Of a DNA stretch of 64,000 nt, positions 7,958 to 15,671 are shown in pieces. How positions within the stretch are numbered: the stretch's first letter is position 1; each line of letters starts with the position of its first letter. The DNA comes from Candidatus Heimdallarchaeota archaeon (GTDB taxonomy: Archaea; Asgardarchaeota; Heimdallarchaeia; Heimdallarchaeales; Heimdallarchaeaceae): assembly GCA_018238545.1 (NCBI GenBank), contig JABCTC010000003.1:58876-122875 (forward strand), read 5' to 3'. The position numbers and the translations under genes are program-made. The notes under the pieces are model-generated. The model was not told the origin of the DNA, did not search any database, and worked only from the letters and a program-made list of their open reading frames with translations.

Positions 7958-9673
7958 TCAACCATGAATATAATTCATTTTTATTTTTTCGTTAATTTGA
8001 TTAACTTTTGCATATCCGAAACGCTCAAGTTGAATTATTTCTCCAACTTCGAGCTTTTTAAGGTTTATCTCACCATAGCCTTGTATTTTCTTCAAGCTAT
8101 TCTTATCTATTCGATTATTTAAATATAACATTTCGGGCTTAATGATTTCGACAGGAATATATTCAGAAACCCATTGAATTCGTGGAGCGTCTGATAATAA
8201 TGCATGTCCATGAAACTCTGCTAGATATTCATTCTGAGATACTTCTTCTGCGATTTTAATGTTATACAAATCTTTCAAACGAAGTATCTTACCCTTCTTT
8301 AACAATCCTCTATCATCTCCACTTAAGTAAACAATATCTTTGACATTAACCTTCCTTTTTCCCAAAGAATCTTTCTTTGGGTGATAGGACATTTCTACTT
8401 CTTGGGCATCAACATTTGCTATTTTAACCTTAATTGGATCTTGAACAAAGAATAAGTGTTTTGAAGTTGGTTCAACGAAATTTCTGTTAATTGAGAATAT
8501 TAAAGACCAGTCTATACTTGTAGCTGATTTAGTTGCTCCTATTCTTTTAATAATCTCTAGAAAAACTTCGGGTTGGATTCCTCGTTTCTTTAACGCTTGA
8601 TAGGTTACTAATCTATAATCATCCCAGCCAGTTACAATTCCCTTCTCAACTAATTCTCTTATTATTCTGCCTTGAGTAGGCGCACCGATGATTTTAAACC
8701 TTCTATATTCTGTAAAATTTGGTGGAATGATTTCTAATTTTTTCGAAATTAAACTTTGAAGTTCTTCTCTCATTTTACCAAATTCACTACTACGTAAAAT
8801 ATGCGTTACTCCAGTGATATTTTCCATAATTGGTGATTCAAAGTCATACATAGGCCAAACTCTATATTTATTCCCATGTATTGCATGCGGTACCGTTGAT
8901 ATTCTTAGCAGAACTGGATCTCGAAGAACATGATTCTTTGATTCCATATCTCCTCGCAATCTAACTATAGCTTCTCCTTCTGCATACTCTCCCTTTAGCA
9001 TTTTATTGAAAAGATCTAAATTGATTTCATCAGTATTTTCAGTGTTGCAGGAACACTTCTTACCTTGTTCTCTATATCTTGACATTAATTCTCGGGAACA
9101 TCTGCAAACATAAGCATCATTATTTTTTAGTAATTCCTCAGCTTTAGTGTAGTAAAGTTCCATGTAATCAGAAGCGCGAACCTCTTCATCAATCTTTAAA
9201 CCCATCCAAAGAATAGCTTCTCTAAAACTATCATAGAATTCTTTTCCCACTTTCCCTGGGTTAGTATCATCAAACCTCAGAATGCGCTTCCCTCCAAATC
9301 TCTCAGCAATAAGGTGATTTATGCAGAAAGATAGCATTTGTCCTATGTGAGGGTGTTTGGAAGGTTCAGGAGGATATCTAACTACAACTTTTCCTTGCTG
9401 TACATTTGTAAGCGGTGGGAGAAAATCTCTCTCCTTTTTCTCTTCGATTATTTCTTTAGGATACTTTTCTTTTGCTATTCTCTCGATTTCTTCTCGAGGG
9501 AGAGCATTAATCTTCTTTATCATTGGATCTAACATAGCTTTTACTTCTTTAGCCTGTTTTCTTAATTCAGGGTAATAAGACATGATTTTTTGAAAAACTA
9601 TTTTAGATTCTGCGGTACCGTATTTGTATGCATTGATCAAAGTTTCTTTGTAAATAATATCCTTAGCATTCAT
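7958..9673 (-). CDS. gltX: Glutamyl-tRNA synthetase, archaeal type
   Basis: 571 aa, cytosolic, charges tRNA with glutamate. The archaeal N-terminal helical extension is followed by the catalytic core VVRYPPEPSKHPHIGQ (HIGH motif as HIGQ), GGKRILRFDDTNP, the GVTHILRSSEFGK segment, and WDDYRLVTYQALKKRGIQPE, which is diagnostic of the archaeal/eukaryal GluRS-GlnRS group. The C-terminal beta-barrel anticodon domain (about 400-571) is complete. Odd points: between the ITHILR segment and WDDYRL, where other enzymes carry a KMSKS-like signature, this one reads GAPTQGRIIREL; and the CRCSRELMS and CSCN cysteines near residues 190-210 may form a small zinc knuckle. It is the head gene of the minus-strand run that includes the RING-like gene. 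Confidence 0.95.
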   Translation of the reverse strand: MNAKDIIYKETLINAYKYGTAESKIVFQKIMSYYPELRKQAKEVKAMLDPMIKKINALPREEIERIAKEKYPKEIIEEKKERDFLPPLTNVQQGKVVVRYPPEPSKHPHIGQMLSFCINHLIAERFGGKRILRFDDTNPGKVGKEFYDSFREAILWMGLKIDEEVRASDYMELYYTKAEELLKNNDAYVCRCSRELMSRYREQGKKCSCNTENTDEINLDLFNKMLKGEYAEGEAIVRLRGDMESKNHVLRDPVLLRISTVPHAIHGNKYRVWPMYDFESPIMENITGVTHILRSSEFGKMREELQSLISKKLEIIPPNFTEYRRFKIIGAPTQGRIIRELVEKGIVTGWDDYRLVTYQALKKRGIQPEVFLEIIKRIGATKSATSIDWSLIFSINRNFVEPTSKHLFFVQDPIKVKIANVDAQEVEMSYHPKKDSLGKRKVNVKDIVYLSGDDRGLLKKGKILRLKDLYNIKIAEEVSQNEYLAEFHGHALLSDAPRIQWVSEYIPVEIIKPEMLYLNNRIDKNSLKKIQGYGEINLKKLEVGEIIQLERFGYAKVNQINEKIKMNYIHG

Positions 9674-9786
9674 TGGTATGTAAATCGTAGGTTATTTCAA
9701 GTTTAAATATTTGATTATCGTGAATAACTTTGAGTATTAAATAGCATGCTACTTTAAACTCAAGTTGAAAACTAAATTTACAGATT

Positions 9787-10134
9787 CTAAGAAATCAAAC
9801 CTGTAGGATAGATAGCTAATTGTTCTTTTTCTAGAATCTTTTCATTTTCTCTTAGTATATTTAATTGACTGACGATTTTTCTACTGATTCTAATTTGATG
9901 TTTATCTATTTGTATTTTAGAACAAAGTAATCCAAGATTGCATGATCCTTTACCAAAATAATCTTCTTTTTTAGTATCATAGTAAAGAGACCCCCCTTTA
10001 CTGGGACAATTACAAATCTCCAAAAATATAGGGGAGTTGTTGTAACCATGGTGTGTCTTAATTTTAGCAATAGCTTTTTCCAACTTGAAACTAAGAAATG
10101 TGTCCTTGGTACTCATATTATTCAGTATACACAA
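9787..10134 (-). CDS. Uncharacterised 115-aa protein with cysteine motifs
   Basis: Not recognised. It has an N-terminal amphipathic helix, then ICNCPSKGGSLYYD and GKGSCNLGLLC, a Cys pattern that could hold a metal or iron-sulfur cluster, and a C-terminal strand/helix region with IYPTGLIS. No signal peptide or TM segment. An internal start at residue 7 (position 10116, MSTKDTFLSF) is an alternative. It stands alone between gltX and the TrpF-like gene, with about 110-140 bp of AT-rich sequence on each side. Confidence 0.5.
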   Translation of the reverse strand: MCILNNMSTKDTFLSFKLEKAIAKIKTHHGYNNSPIFLEICNCPSKGGSLYYDTKKEDYFGKGSCNLGLLCSKIQIDKHQIRISRKIVSQLNILRENEKILEKEQLAIYPTGLIS

Positions 10135-10275
10135 TTATTTGTACAATATGTCCTTTTGTAATATCCAGAAATTATACTTGTCATGTCCCAGATAAATTTG
10201 AGATATCATCTAGGTAAAACTTCACTCATTCTATTTTCATGGGTAAACTATTAAAATCCATTCGAACATAAGCAT

Positions 10276-10998
10276 TTGAGGGTACCTAAATTGTGGTTTG
10301 CAAAAATATCTGGTGTTACAAATTTCGATGCTGCTCTATCTATCGATGTATCTTCGGAATTTGCAATTGGCGTTATAGTCGATGATATATCTGATGTTAG
10401 GTCAATTAGCAAGTTTGATGCAAGACGAATATTTGCGAATATAGAACACTGTGTGAAGATTGCTCAAGTTGCGCCTAGCTCTCTTGACGAAATATTTGAT
10501 ATGTTTGAAACATGCCAACCAAACATGATTCAAATAAATGGAGATTTTTTCAACGACATGAATAACCTAATTTCTTTACAATCTATTGCAACAGTCCCGA
10601 TTATTGGTTCCATCTTTCTCGATAAAGAAACTTTAGAATCTAACATTATCAATCCTTCACCTCTATCAGCTGCCCAAGAAATAGCACCTTTTGTTTCAGT
10701 AGTTAACATCAATCTCCCACTAGGTTCGTCGTGGAGTTCACAGAAGAAAAAAGCAGAAGTAGTTGATTTAGTAACCAGTATCAAAAACTCGATTGACAAA
10801 CCATTGATTATAGGTGGGGGATTAAATTCATCAAATGTAGGGAAGATTATCTCTGAATTAACGCCCAATGCAATCGATATTTCATCTGGGGTTGAAAAAG
10901 TGTCAGGCATAAAAGATCCTGCACTAATGCAAGATTTCCTTGATACCGTCTTTGATTACAAGACATTTCTCTTAGGTGTATGGGCACCACAAAAATAG
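10276..10998 (+). CDS. TrpF-like (beta/alpha)8 barrel with altered active site
   Basis: 240 aa. Motif order follows phosphoribosylanthranilate isomerase: AKISGVTNFDAA at the N-terminus, IGVIVDDISDVRSIS, a central PNMIQINGDF, and the C-terminal phosphate site KPLIIGGGLNSSNVGKI followed by AIDISSGVEKVSGIKDP. In TrpF the first motif is K-I-C-G with a catalytic Cys; here it is KISG with Ser12. The usual Asp/GGTG region is also unrecognisable (VVNINLPLGSSWSS). The phosphate-binding C-terminus is well kept, so a ligand with a phosphate is likely, but classical isomerase activity is doubtful. It starts with TTG, no trp genes are near, and it is tail to tail with a glycosyltransferase. Confidence 0.7.
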   Translation: MRVPKLWFAKISGVTNFDAALSIDVSSEFAIGVIVDDISDVRSISKFDARRIFANIEHCVKIAQVAPSSLDEIFDMFETCQPNMIQINGDFFNDMNNLISLQSIATVPIIGSIFLDKETLESNIINPSPLSAAQEIAPFVSVVNINLPLGSSWSSQKKKAEVVDLVTSIKNSIDKPLIIGGGLNSSNVGKIISELTPNAIDISSGVEKVSGIKDPALMQDFLDTVFDYKTFLLGVWAPQK

Positions 10999-11006
10999 GC
11001 ATTATT

Positions 11007-11762
11007 TCAGAATAAAGATTTGAAGAATTTCCAGATAACTTTTTTGTTAATTTTTGATTCACCAAAATCCCTTGTACCAAATACGTAATTAACATGACTT
11101 ATCTTTAGTTTGTTTTTGTGTATTTTCAAAAAATCAAAAAGAACCTTATAACCTTCCAGAATGAAGTCTTTTCCATGATTGGATATAGTTTGTTTCCAGA
11201 TATTAGTTTCTGAAGCAAATAAGCCAGACATTATGTCTTTTACTCTGTTTCTTCTTCTAATCATTAATGAAAAACTTCCTAAGTATCTAGCAACATATGA
11301 CATGAGTTTCCGTTGAATTGGCCACTTCCCAATCACTTTCACTCTATTCCCCGCAACTAGATTATACCCTTCTTCTAACTTCACATAAAATTGTGGCAGT
11401 GATTCTGCAGGATGTTGCAAATCGCCGTCCATTACAAGAAAATATCTGGTTTTACATTCTTCTATTGCATCTAGGACACTTATAGTTAATCCATGTATTG
11501 GTTCATTTTTCCTATCAAGAAATTTCACACTTAAATCTCCTTCAAACCCATCTACCAATCTCTTTGTATTATCCTTTGATCCATCGTCAGATACTATTAC
11601 ATTAGCATGGGGTGTGATTCCTTCTATCTTTTCTAAGAGCATTGAGATAGTTTTCTCTTCGTTTAAGGTTGGGATTATCACTGTTAAATTTGTATAACTT
11701 TCATTTGACGGTTTCATTATCTCTGATGGTCTCTCGAAAATGCCTTTAAAAATCTTAAGCAA
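11007..11762 (-). CDS. Family 2 glycosyltransferase, dolichyl-phosphate mannose synthase-like
   Basis: 251 aa. GT-A fold motifs: TVIIPTLNEEKTI at the N-terminus, VIVSDDGSKDNT for nucleotide-sugar binding, the metal motif VMDGDLQHPAESLP, and the acceptor-side segment SGLFASETNIW. These match the DPM1/GtrB-like group that moves a sugar from a nucleotide to a polyprenyl phosphate on the cytosolic face of the membrane. It lacks the C-terminal TM helices of the larger enzymes, like the short eukaryal DPM1. The C-terminal YVFGTRDFGESKIN follows the R-GESK motif of that group. A later start at 11717 (MKPSNES) is possible. Likely donor step for N-glycosylation or glycolipid synthesis. Confidence 0.85.
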   Translation of the reverse strand: MLKIFKGIFERPSEIMKPSNESYTNLTVIIPTLNEEKTISMLLEKIEGITPHANVIVSDDGSKDNTKRLVDGFEGDLSVKFLDRKNEPIHGLTISVLDAIEECKTRYFLVMDGDLQHPAESLPQFYVKLEEGYNLVAGNRVKVIGKWPIQRKLMSYVARYLGSFSLMIRRRNRVKDIMSGLFASETNIWKQTISNHGKDFILEGYKVLFDFLKIHKNKLKISHVNYVFGTRDFGESKINKKVIWKFFKSLF

Positions 11763-11852
11763 ACTCTTTGAAAAAAATGTTTGTTCCTGTTTTTACTAAA
11801 ATTCAATGAAACTAAGAAAATACTCAAATACACCTCAAAGTTATTTATTCTA

Positions 11853-12386
11853 ATGAGCTTATCGCCTAACGTAACTTACATAATAAAAATCATCAATGCT
11901 GGGGATTATGCAGTAGGCAAAACTAGCTTAGCAGTACGTTATACTCAGAATCGTTTCTCTTCATCTTACCTTCCAACACTTGGTGTTGATTTCTATAGTA
12001 AGAACATTCAATATGATGAAGATACTATCCTCCGAATAGTTCTTTTTGATACAGTTGGTCAAGATAAATTGGCCACTTTAAGAAAACGATATTATACTGG
12101 TGCTCATGGTGCAGTTATTGTTTATGATATAACAAGAAAAGAATCATTTGACCATATAAATAACTGGATTAATGAAGTTGAAGAAAAATGCCCAGAAATT
12201 CCCATTATCATCGTTGGCAATAAAACTGATTTAAAGGAAAAACGTGCAGTAAAGGCTGAAGAAGCTGTTGACAAATGGGTAGAAAAAGGTTACATGGTTC
12301 TTGAATCTTCAGCTAAATTTGGTGAAGGTGTCGACGATATCTATACTATCATTGCCAAAAAAGTTATGGAAAAGATGGGCTATTAA
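11853..12386 (+). CDS. Ras/Rab-family small GTPase
   Basis: 177 aa from the ATG at 11853; a longer frame from 11781 adds a hydrophobic, AT-biased leader not seen in the family. All G motifs are intact: G1 GDYAVGKTS (residues 17-25), G2 Thr42 in PTLGVDF, G3 DTVGQD (66-71) with the catalytic Gln70, G4 NKTD (123-126), G5 SSAK (152-155). The GVDF switch-I and WDT-like switch-II regions are closest to the Rab group. The C-terminus ends KMGY with no Cys, so it cannot be prenylated as eukaryotic Rabs are. Asgard archaea carry many such GTPases. Its stop overlaps by 4 bp the stop of the convergent gelsolin gene. Confidence 0.95.
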   Translation: MSLSPNVTYIIKIINAGDYAVGKTSLAVRYTQNRFSSSYLPTLGVDFYSKNIQYDEDTILRIVLFDTVGQDKLATLRKRYYTGAHGAVIVYDITRKESFDHINNWINEVEEKCPEIPIIIVGNKTDLKEKRAVKAEEAVDKWVEKGYMVLESSAKFGEGVDDIYTIIAKKVMEKMGY

Positions 12387-13123
12387 GTAGCTCTCCACAA
12401 TTCAATTGCTATTATCTTACCATTTTCTAAGAATAATCTTGGAATATAATCATCTGCTACAAATGAACCATCTTGTAATGAAACTTTGGATTCAGTACCA
12501 GGTTTTTCAAGATTTTCTGGAGCAATGTAAAGCGAATCATCTATAATAATGTAATCTCTAATGCTCTTATCTATTGGTGGTAGTATTTCTAATTGTTTTA
12601 TGACGTGTTCTACATCTATGACCTTTGTATCAATAGTAGAACTATATCTACGTTCAGTTTTAGCGATTACTGCTTTCTTAGTTTCAGTTTTTGGTTTTGG
12701 TTTAGCCTTTGGTTTAGCCTTTGGTTTAGCCTTTGGTTTAGCCTTTGGTTTAGTTTCAGTTTTAACTGTTGGCTTTGGAGTAGATCTTTTAATTACTGCA
12801 GCTTTGACTGCCCCAGATTTTGGTTTTGGAGCAGATTGACTTGTAGCTTGAAAGTTGCACGCTTCATCTACTGCTTGAAAAAATTCGTCGGTTGAATATG
12901 ATTCTTCTAAGTTAACAATTTTGTAACCAAGTTCCATCCGAACTCTTGCTGTTTCCCTTGCACAAGCAAATTTTGAATGTGGAGATGCTTGTTCTCCTAT
13001 CCAAGTGTAAATTTTCTTCTGTAAGTGAGAAATCACTAACAAGACGTTTTCGGATTTTATTGCTACTTCCCTATTAGAACATTCAGCTAACTCACCTGAA
13101 GATTGTATAATGTAAAGACTCAT
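12383..13123 (-). CDS. Gelsolin-like domain protein with Lys-Pro-Ala repeat linker
   Basis: 246 aa. Residues 1-90 resemble one gelsolin repeat: an N-terminal YIIQSSGEL strand, VLLVISHLQKKIYTWIGEQAS (the strand-turn-W-G element of gelsolin), then the helix FACARETARVRMELGYKIV and the VNLEE--STDEFFQAV ending. The middle (about 97-155) is a low-complexity Lys-Pro-Ala linker encoded by 12-bp tandem repeats. The C-terminal 90 residues contain DYIIIDDSLYIAPEN and FVADDYIPRLFLENGKIIAIELW, a small beta-rich domain I do not recognise. Gelsolin-domain proteins of Asgard archaea bind actin and profilin-regulated filaments, so a cytoskeletal role is likely by analogy. It is convergent with the small GTPase. 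Confidence 0.8.
   Translation of the reverse strand: MSLYIIQSSGELAECSNREVAIKSENVLLVISHLQKKIYTWIGEQASPHSKFACARETARVRMELGYKIVNLEESYSTDEFFQAVDEACNFQATSQSAPKPKSGAVKAAVIKRSTPKPTVKTETKPKAKPKAKPKAKPKAKPKPKTETKKAVIAKTERRYSSTIDTKVIDVEHVIKQLEILPPIDKSIRDYIIIDDSLYIAPENLEKPGTESKVSLQDGSFVADDYIPRLFLENGKIIAIELWRAT
12699..12758 (+). repeat. 12-bp tandem repeat, coding for Lys-Pro-Ala linker
   Basis: Four perfect head-to-tail copies of GGTTTAGCCTTT (12699-12746) followed by a degenerate fifth copy. On the minus strand it encodes repeated KPKA within the gelsolin-like protein. The 12-bp unit keeps frame, so copy number could vary by slippage and change linker length without breaking the gene. Confidence 0.9.
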
Positions 13124-13179
13124 ACAAGAAGGTTACCCATACTTCATTTTTATACTTGGTGATAGCTTCAAGAGATTTT

Positions 13180-13320
13180 CTAAATTTGTTCAATAACTGG
13201 TATTCTATCTGGGTTCCTTTCCGCAAAAAAATTAATGTTTTTTCCTTCTATAACAAGAGAATTATAATCATCAGATATAGAATGCATAATTTGATGTGAT
13301 ATAAAAAGAACTTTCTTATA
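13180..13320 (-). pseudogene. Possible ABC-transporter ATPase C-terminal remnant
   Basis: In the 295-bp gap upstream of the pilus operon, one minus-strand frame of 46 codons reads KKVLFISHQIMHSISDDYNS then LVIEGKNINFF and stops at TAG (13180-13182). It is preceded in frame by a stop codon. The FISHQ segment followed by a D-Y--L-IEGK strand resembles the H-loop and final strand of ABC ATPases, without any Walker or signature region. It may be the eroded end of a lost gene, or coincidence. Confidence 0.25.
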
Positions 13321-13360
13321 TTAGTTCACAAAAGTTTTTACGAGCAAATGTTAAATACTC

Positions 13361-13385
13361 ATTCTACAATATAGTTTTGTAGGAT
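13361..13385. promoter_or_regulatory. Inverted repeat in pilus operon promoter
   Basis: ATTCTACAA (13361-13369) and TTGTAGGAT (13377-13385) form an inverted repeat with one mismatch around a 7-bp spacer. A TATA-like TTAAATA lies just upstream at 13351-13357, so the repeat would cover the region between TATA box and start site, and the first pilus gene begins 34 bp on. This is where archaeal repressors often bind. No regulator is identified. Confidence 0.4.
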
Positions 13386-13418
13386 ATAGTCTTAATATTT
13401 ACAGCAGAGGATAATATT

Positions 13419-14282
13419 ATGAGTTCAAAAGTTATTGAATCAATTGCTTATTCATATATTGGTAGATTAGTTGAACCTTATTTAGCTGAATTTGACGGTC
13501 TCAAAATGACTTTAAGAAAAGCTGGAATAGATAAAAGCGTAAGAATGTACCTAAGTGTAAGAATCTTTTGGGCAATAATTTTAGCTGTAGTTTCATTGAT
13601 ATTTCTGATTGCTATTTATATTATAGTTCCAGAATTTTCGATAATTTTAGTGATAATATTACCTATACTAGTTCTTACGAGTATGTTTGTATATAGTTGG
13701 GTTTACCCTAGTTATCTTGTAGGAGAAAGAAAACGAAAGTTGGAAGCGGCTTTACCGACTGCAGCAAGTTACATGACTGCAATGGCCTCAGCTGGGGTTA
13801 CACCAGATAGGATTTTTCTTTCTTTGACAAAAGAAAAAATTGGTGAAGCTATTGTTAAGGATGCAAAGAAAATTTCTAGAGATATTCAAGTTTTTGGTTA
13901 TGATATTGTTCTTGCTTTAAGTCAAGCATCTCTTAGATCTCCATCACCCAAATATTCAAGCTTCCTTGAAGGAATTGTTGGAACTTTTACTTCAGGAGGA
14001 GAACTTCAAAGATTTCTTGAAGTATCCACTGAAACTCTAATGAATGATAAAGTTCAAAGTGAAAAGAATTTCATTGAAGTCCTAGGAATCATGGCCGAAC
14101 TATTCATGGTTCTAGGTGTAGTCTCTCCAATCTTCTTTATAGTTATTTTAGCTATGATGTCAATGCTTGGAGGATCATCTGGAAATTCTACAACAATGAT
14201 GGCAGTTTTAGTTTATATAATTATTCCAGTTTCAGAAATGGCGATTATTGTGCTCATAGATGCACAACAACCAGAAATGTAG
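13419..14282 (+). CDS. Type IV pilus platform protein, TadB/FlaJ family (T2SSF)
   Basis: 287 aa with two adjacent N-terminal TM helices (about 48-95), a cytosolic helical domain with KLEAALPTAASYMTAMASAGVTPDRIF, typical of the T2SSF domain, and two or three C-terminal TM helices (about 220-280). The protein is one half of the inner-membrane platform on which the pilus ATPase acts. It heads the plus-strand pilus operon, and the next gene is a second T2SSF protein, as in TadB/TadC pairs. A good translation site, GCAGAGG, precedes the ATG. Confidence 0.88.
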   Translation: MSSKVIESIAYSYIGRLVEPYLAEFDGLKMTLRKAGIDKSVRMYLSVRIFWAIILAVVSLIFLIAIYIIVPEFSIILVIILPILVLTSMFVYSWVYPSYLVGERKRKLEAALPTAASYMTAMASAGVTPDRIFLSLTKEKIGEAIVKDAKKISRDIQVFGYDIVLALSQASLRSPSPKYSSFLEGIVGTFTSGGELQRFLEVSTETLMNDKVQSEKNFIEVLGIMAELFMVLGVVSPIFFIVILAMMSMLGGSSGNSTTMMAVLVYIIIPVSEMAIIVLIDAQQPEM

Positions 14283-14291
14283 GTGAATGAA

Positions 14292-15221
14292 ATGTCAGTA
14301 GGTGAAGAAGTAGAAGTAGAAACAAAACAGTTTCAAATTACACAAGATATAATTTATTGGGCGATAGCTATCGCTTCTGGATTAATTTTAGTTACACTCG
14401 GTATAGTAGATGTTATTGCCACAAGTCAAGGTAGTGACTTTATAACGATTTTAGACATTAATGATTTCGTCATCTTAGCAATAATCGTTGTCATAGGTAT
14501 CCCCACATTTCTAATTGTTCTAAGAGAAGAAAGAAGACAATCAAGAATTGACGAAAATTTACCTTATCTTCTTCGAGAGATTAGTAATGCACAACGAACA
14601 GGTATGAGTTTACCTAGAGCAATTCAAGAATCTGCTAAAAGGCATTATGGACCATTGACTCCTGAGCTGAGAAAAATGTCAAGCAAAATTACTTGGGGAA
14701 TTCCATTTAGCAAAGCAATGACTGACTTTCAAACTGCTGTAAATACTCCTTTGGCCCAAAGAGCAACTGTACTTATACTTGAAGCAGAGAGGTCTGGAGG
14801 AAATCTCGAAGATATTTTTGAAGCAACTGAGAACCATATTCAAACTCTTCTTAATCTTAAGAAAGAAAGAGAAGGGGCAATGAAACCTTATGTTATGATA
14901 GTCTACGCTTCCTACATAATTTTCATCATGGTTGTCGTTATCTTATTTGTAACATTCTTTATTCCATTCGGTTCAGCAAATATCTCGCCAGATCAAACAG
15001 CTGGGATGTTTTTACTGGAAATAGATTTAGATACGTTGGAGATATTATTTTTACACATGCTTGCTGTTCAAGGCTTTTTCTCGGGTCTTGTAGCAGGAAA
15101 GATGTCTAAAATGTCTGTTAAGGCTGGCTTTATGCACTCAGTTGTGATGATGTTTATTGGTTGGTTTGCATTCAAAATACTTATTCAACCTGACAATCCA
15201 TTGATTTCTATAAATGTATAA
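14292..15221 (+). CDS. Type IV pilus platform protein, TadC family (T2SSF)
   Basis: About 309 aa. Two N-terminal TM helices (about 22-80), the cytosolic segment ENLPYLLREISNAQRTGMSLPRAIQESAKRHYGPL characteristic of T2SSF proteins, a second helical segment LILEAERSGGNLEDIFEAT, and three C-terminal TM helices. A GTG directly after the previous stop (14283) is in frame, but GGTGA at 14282-14286 sits well as a ribosome site for the ATG at 14292. Partner of the preceding gene in the membrane platform for pilus assembly. Confidence 0.88.
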   Translation: MSVGEEVEVETKQFQITQDIIYWAIAIASGLILVTLGIVDVIATSQGSDFITILDINDFVILAIIVVIGIPTFLIVLREERRQSRIDENLPYLLREISNAQRTGMSLPRAIQESAKRHYGPLTPELRKMSSKITWGIPFSKAMTDFQTAVNTPLAQRATVLILEAERSGGNLEDIFEATENHIQTLLNLKKEREGAMKPYVMIVYASYIIFIMVVVILFVTFFIPFGSANISPDQTAGMFLLEIDLDTLEILFLHMLAVQGFFSGLVAGKMSKMSVKAGFMHSVVMMFIGWFAFKILIQPDNPLISINV

Positions 15222-15239
15222 TAAAACGGTGAAACTAAA

Positions 15240-15668
15240 ATGCCTAAATTAGAAGATGATGTCAAATCTCTAAAAGATGAGATTGAGGAAGTTAAACGAG
15301 TTGTAAATCAAATCAGTTTTAATATTGTAAGAATGATGGGTAACCTAGACAAAGCAGGGGGAACGAGCTCTTCAGGTGATTCTGAAGGATCTATTGGTTC
15401 TGTTTCGGTTGATTTGGGTCCTTTAGAGGATAAGATTGATAGAATAGAATCAATGATGAGCACTAAATCAGATTTAGCTGAACTAAGAGAACAAGTTGAA
15501 AACGTTGCATCTGAAAAGATAAAAAATGCAGAGAGTATGCAAGAAAGAGCTACTAATCTACTTGAAAAAGGCATGGAACTAGTTGAACTAGAAGCCACTT
15601 TAGCAGAGATTAAATCACTACTAGAAGAACGCATATTGGGCGATGATTCAGAAGAAAAAGGAGAATAA
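15240..15668 (+). CDS. Coiled-coil protein of the pilus operon
   Basis: 142 aa, acidic. Coiled-coil segments at about 2-35 and 60-140 flank a Gly/Ser-rich hinge (GGTSSSGDSEGSIGSVS). No signal or TM helix, so it should be cytosolic. Its position between the platform proteins and the pilins, and its make-up, recall the small coiled-coil accessory proteins (FlaC/D/E type) of archaellum operons, but there is no sequence motif to establish homology. It may link the platform to the ATPase or to a regulator. Confidence 0.7.
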   Translation: MPKLEDDVKSLKDEIEEVKRVVNQISFNIVRMMGNLDKAGGTSSSGDSEGSIGSVSVDLGPLEDKIDRIESMMSTKSDLAELREQVENVASEKIKNAESMQERATNLLEKGMELVELEATLAEIKSLLEERILGDDSEEKGE

Positions 15669-15671
15669 AAA

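Noticed and set aside
12699..12758. CRISPR-like short repeats
   Set aside because: Direct 12-bp units have no spacers between them and lie in frame in a coding gene.
12561..12895. Open plus-strand frames rich in Phe/Gly/Leu over the gelsolin gene
   Set aside because: They are antisense products of the KPKA-coding 12-bp repeat. The opposite strand has the gelsolin domain and the coherent reading frame.
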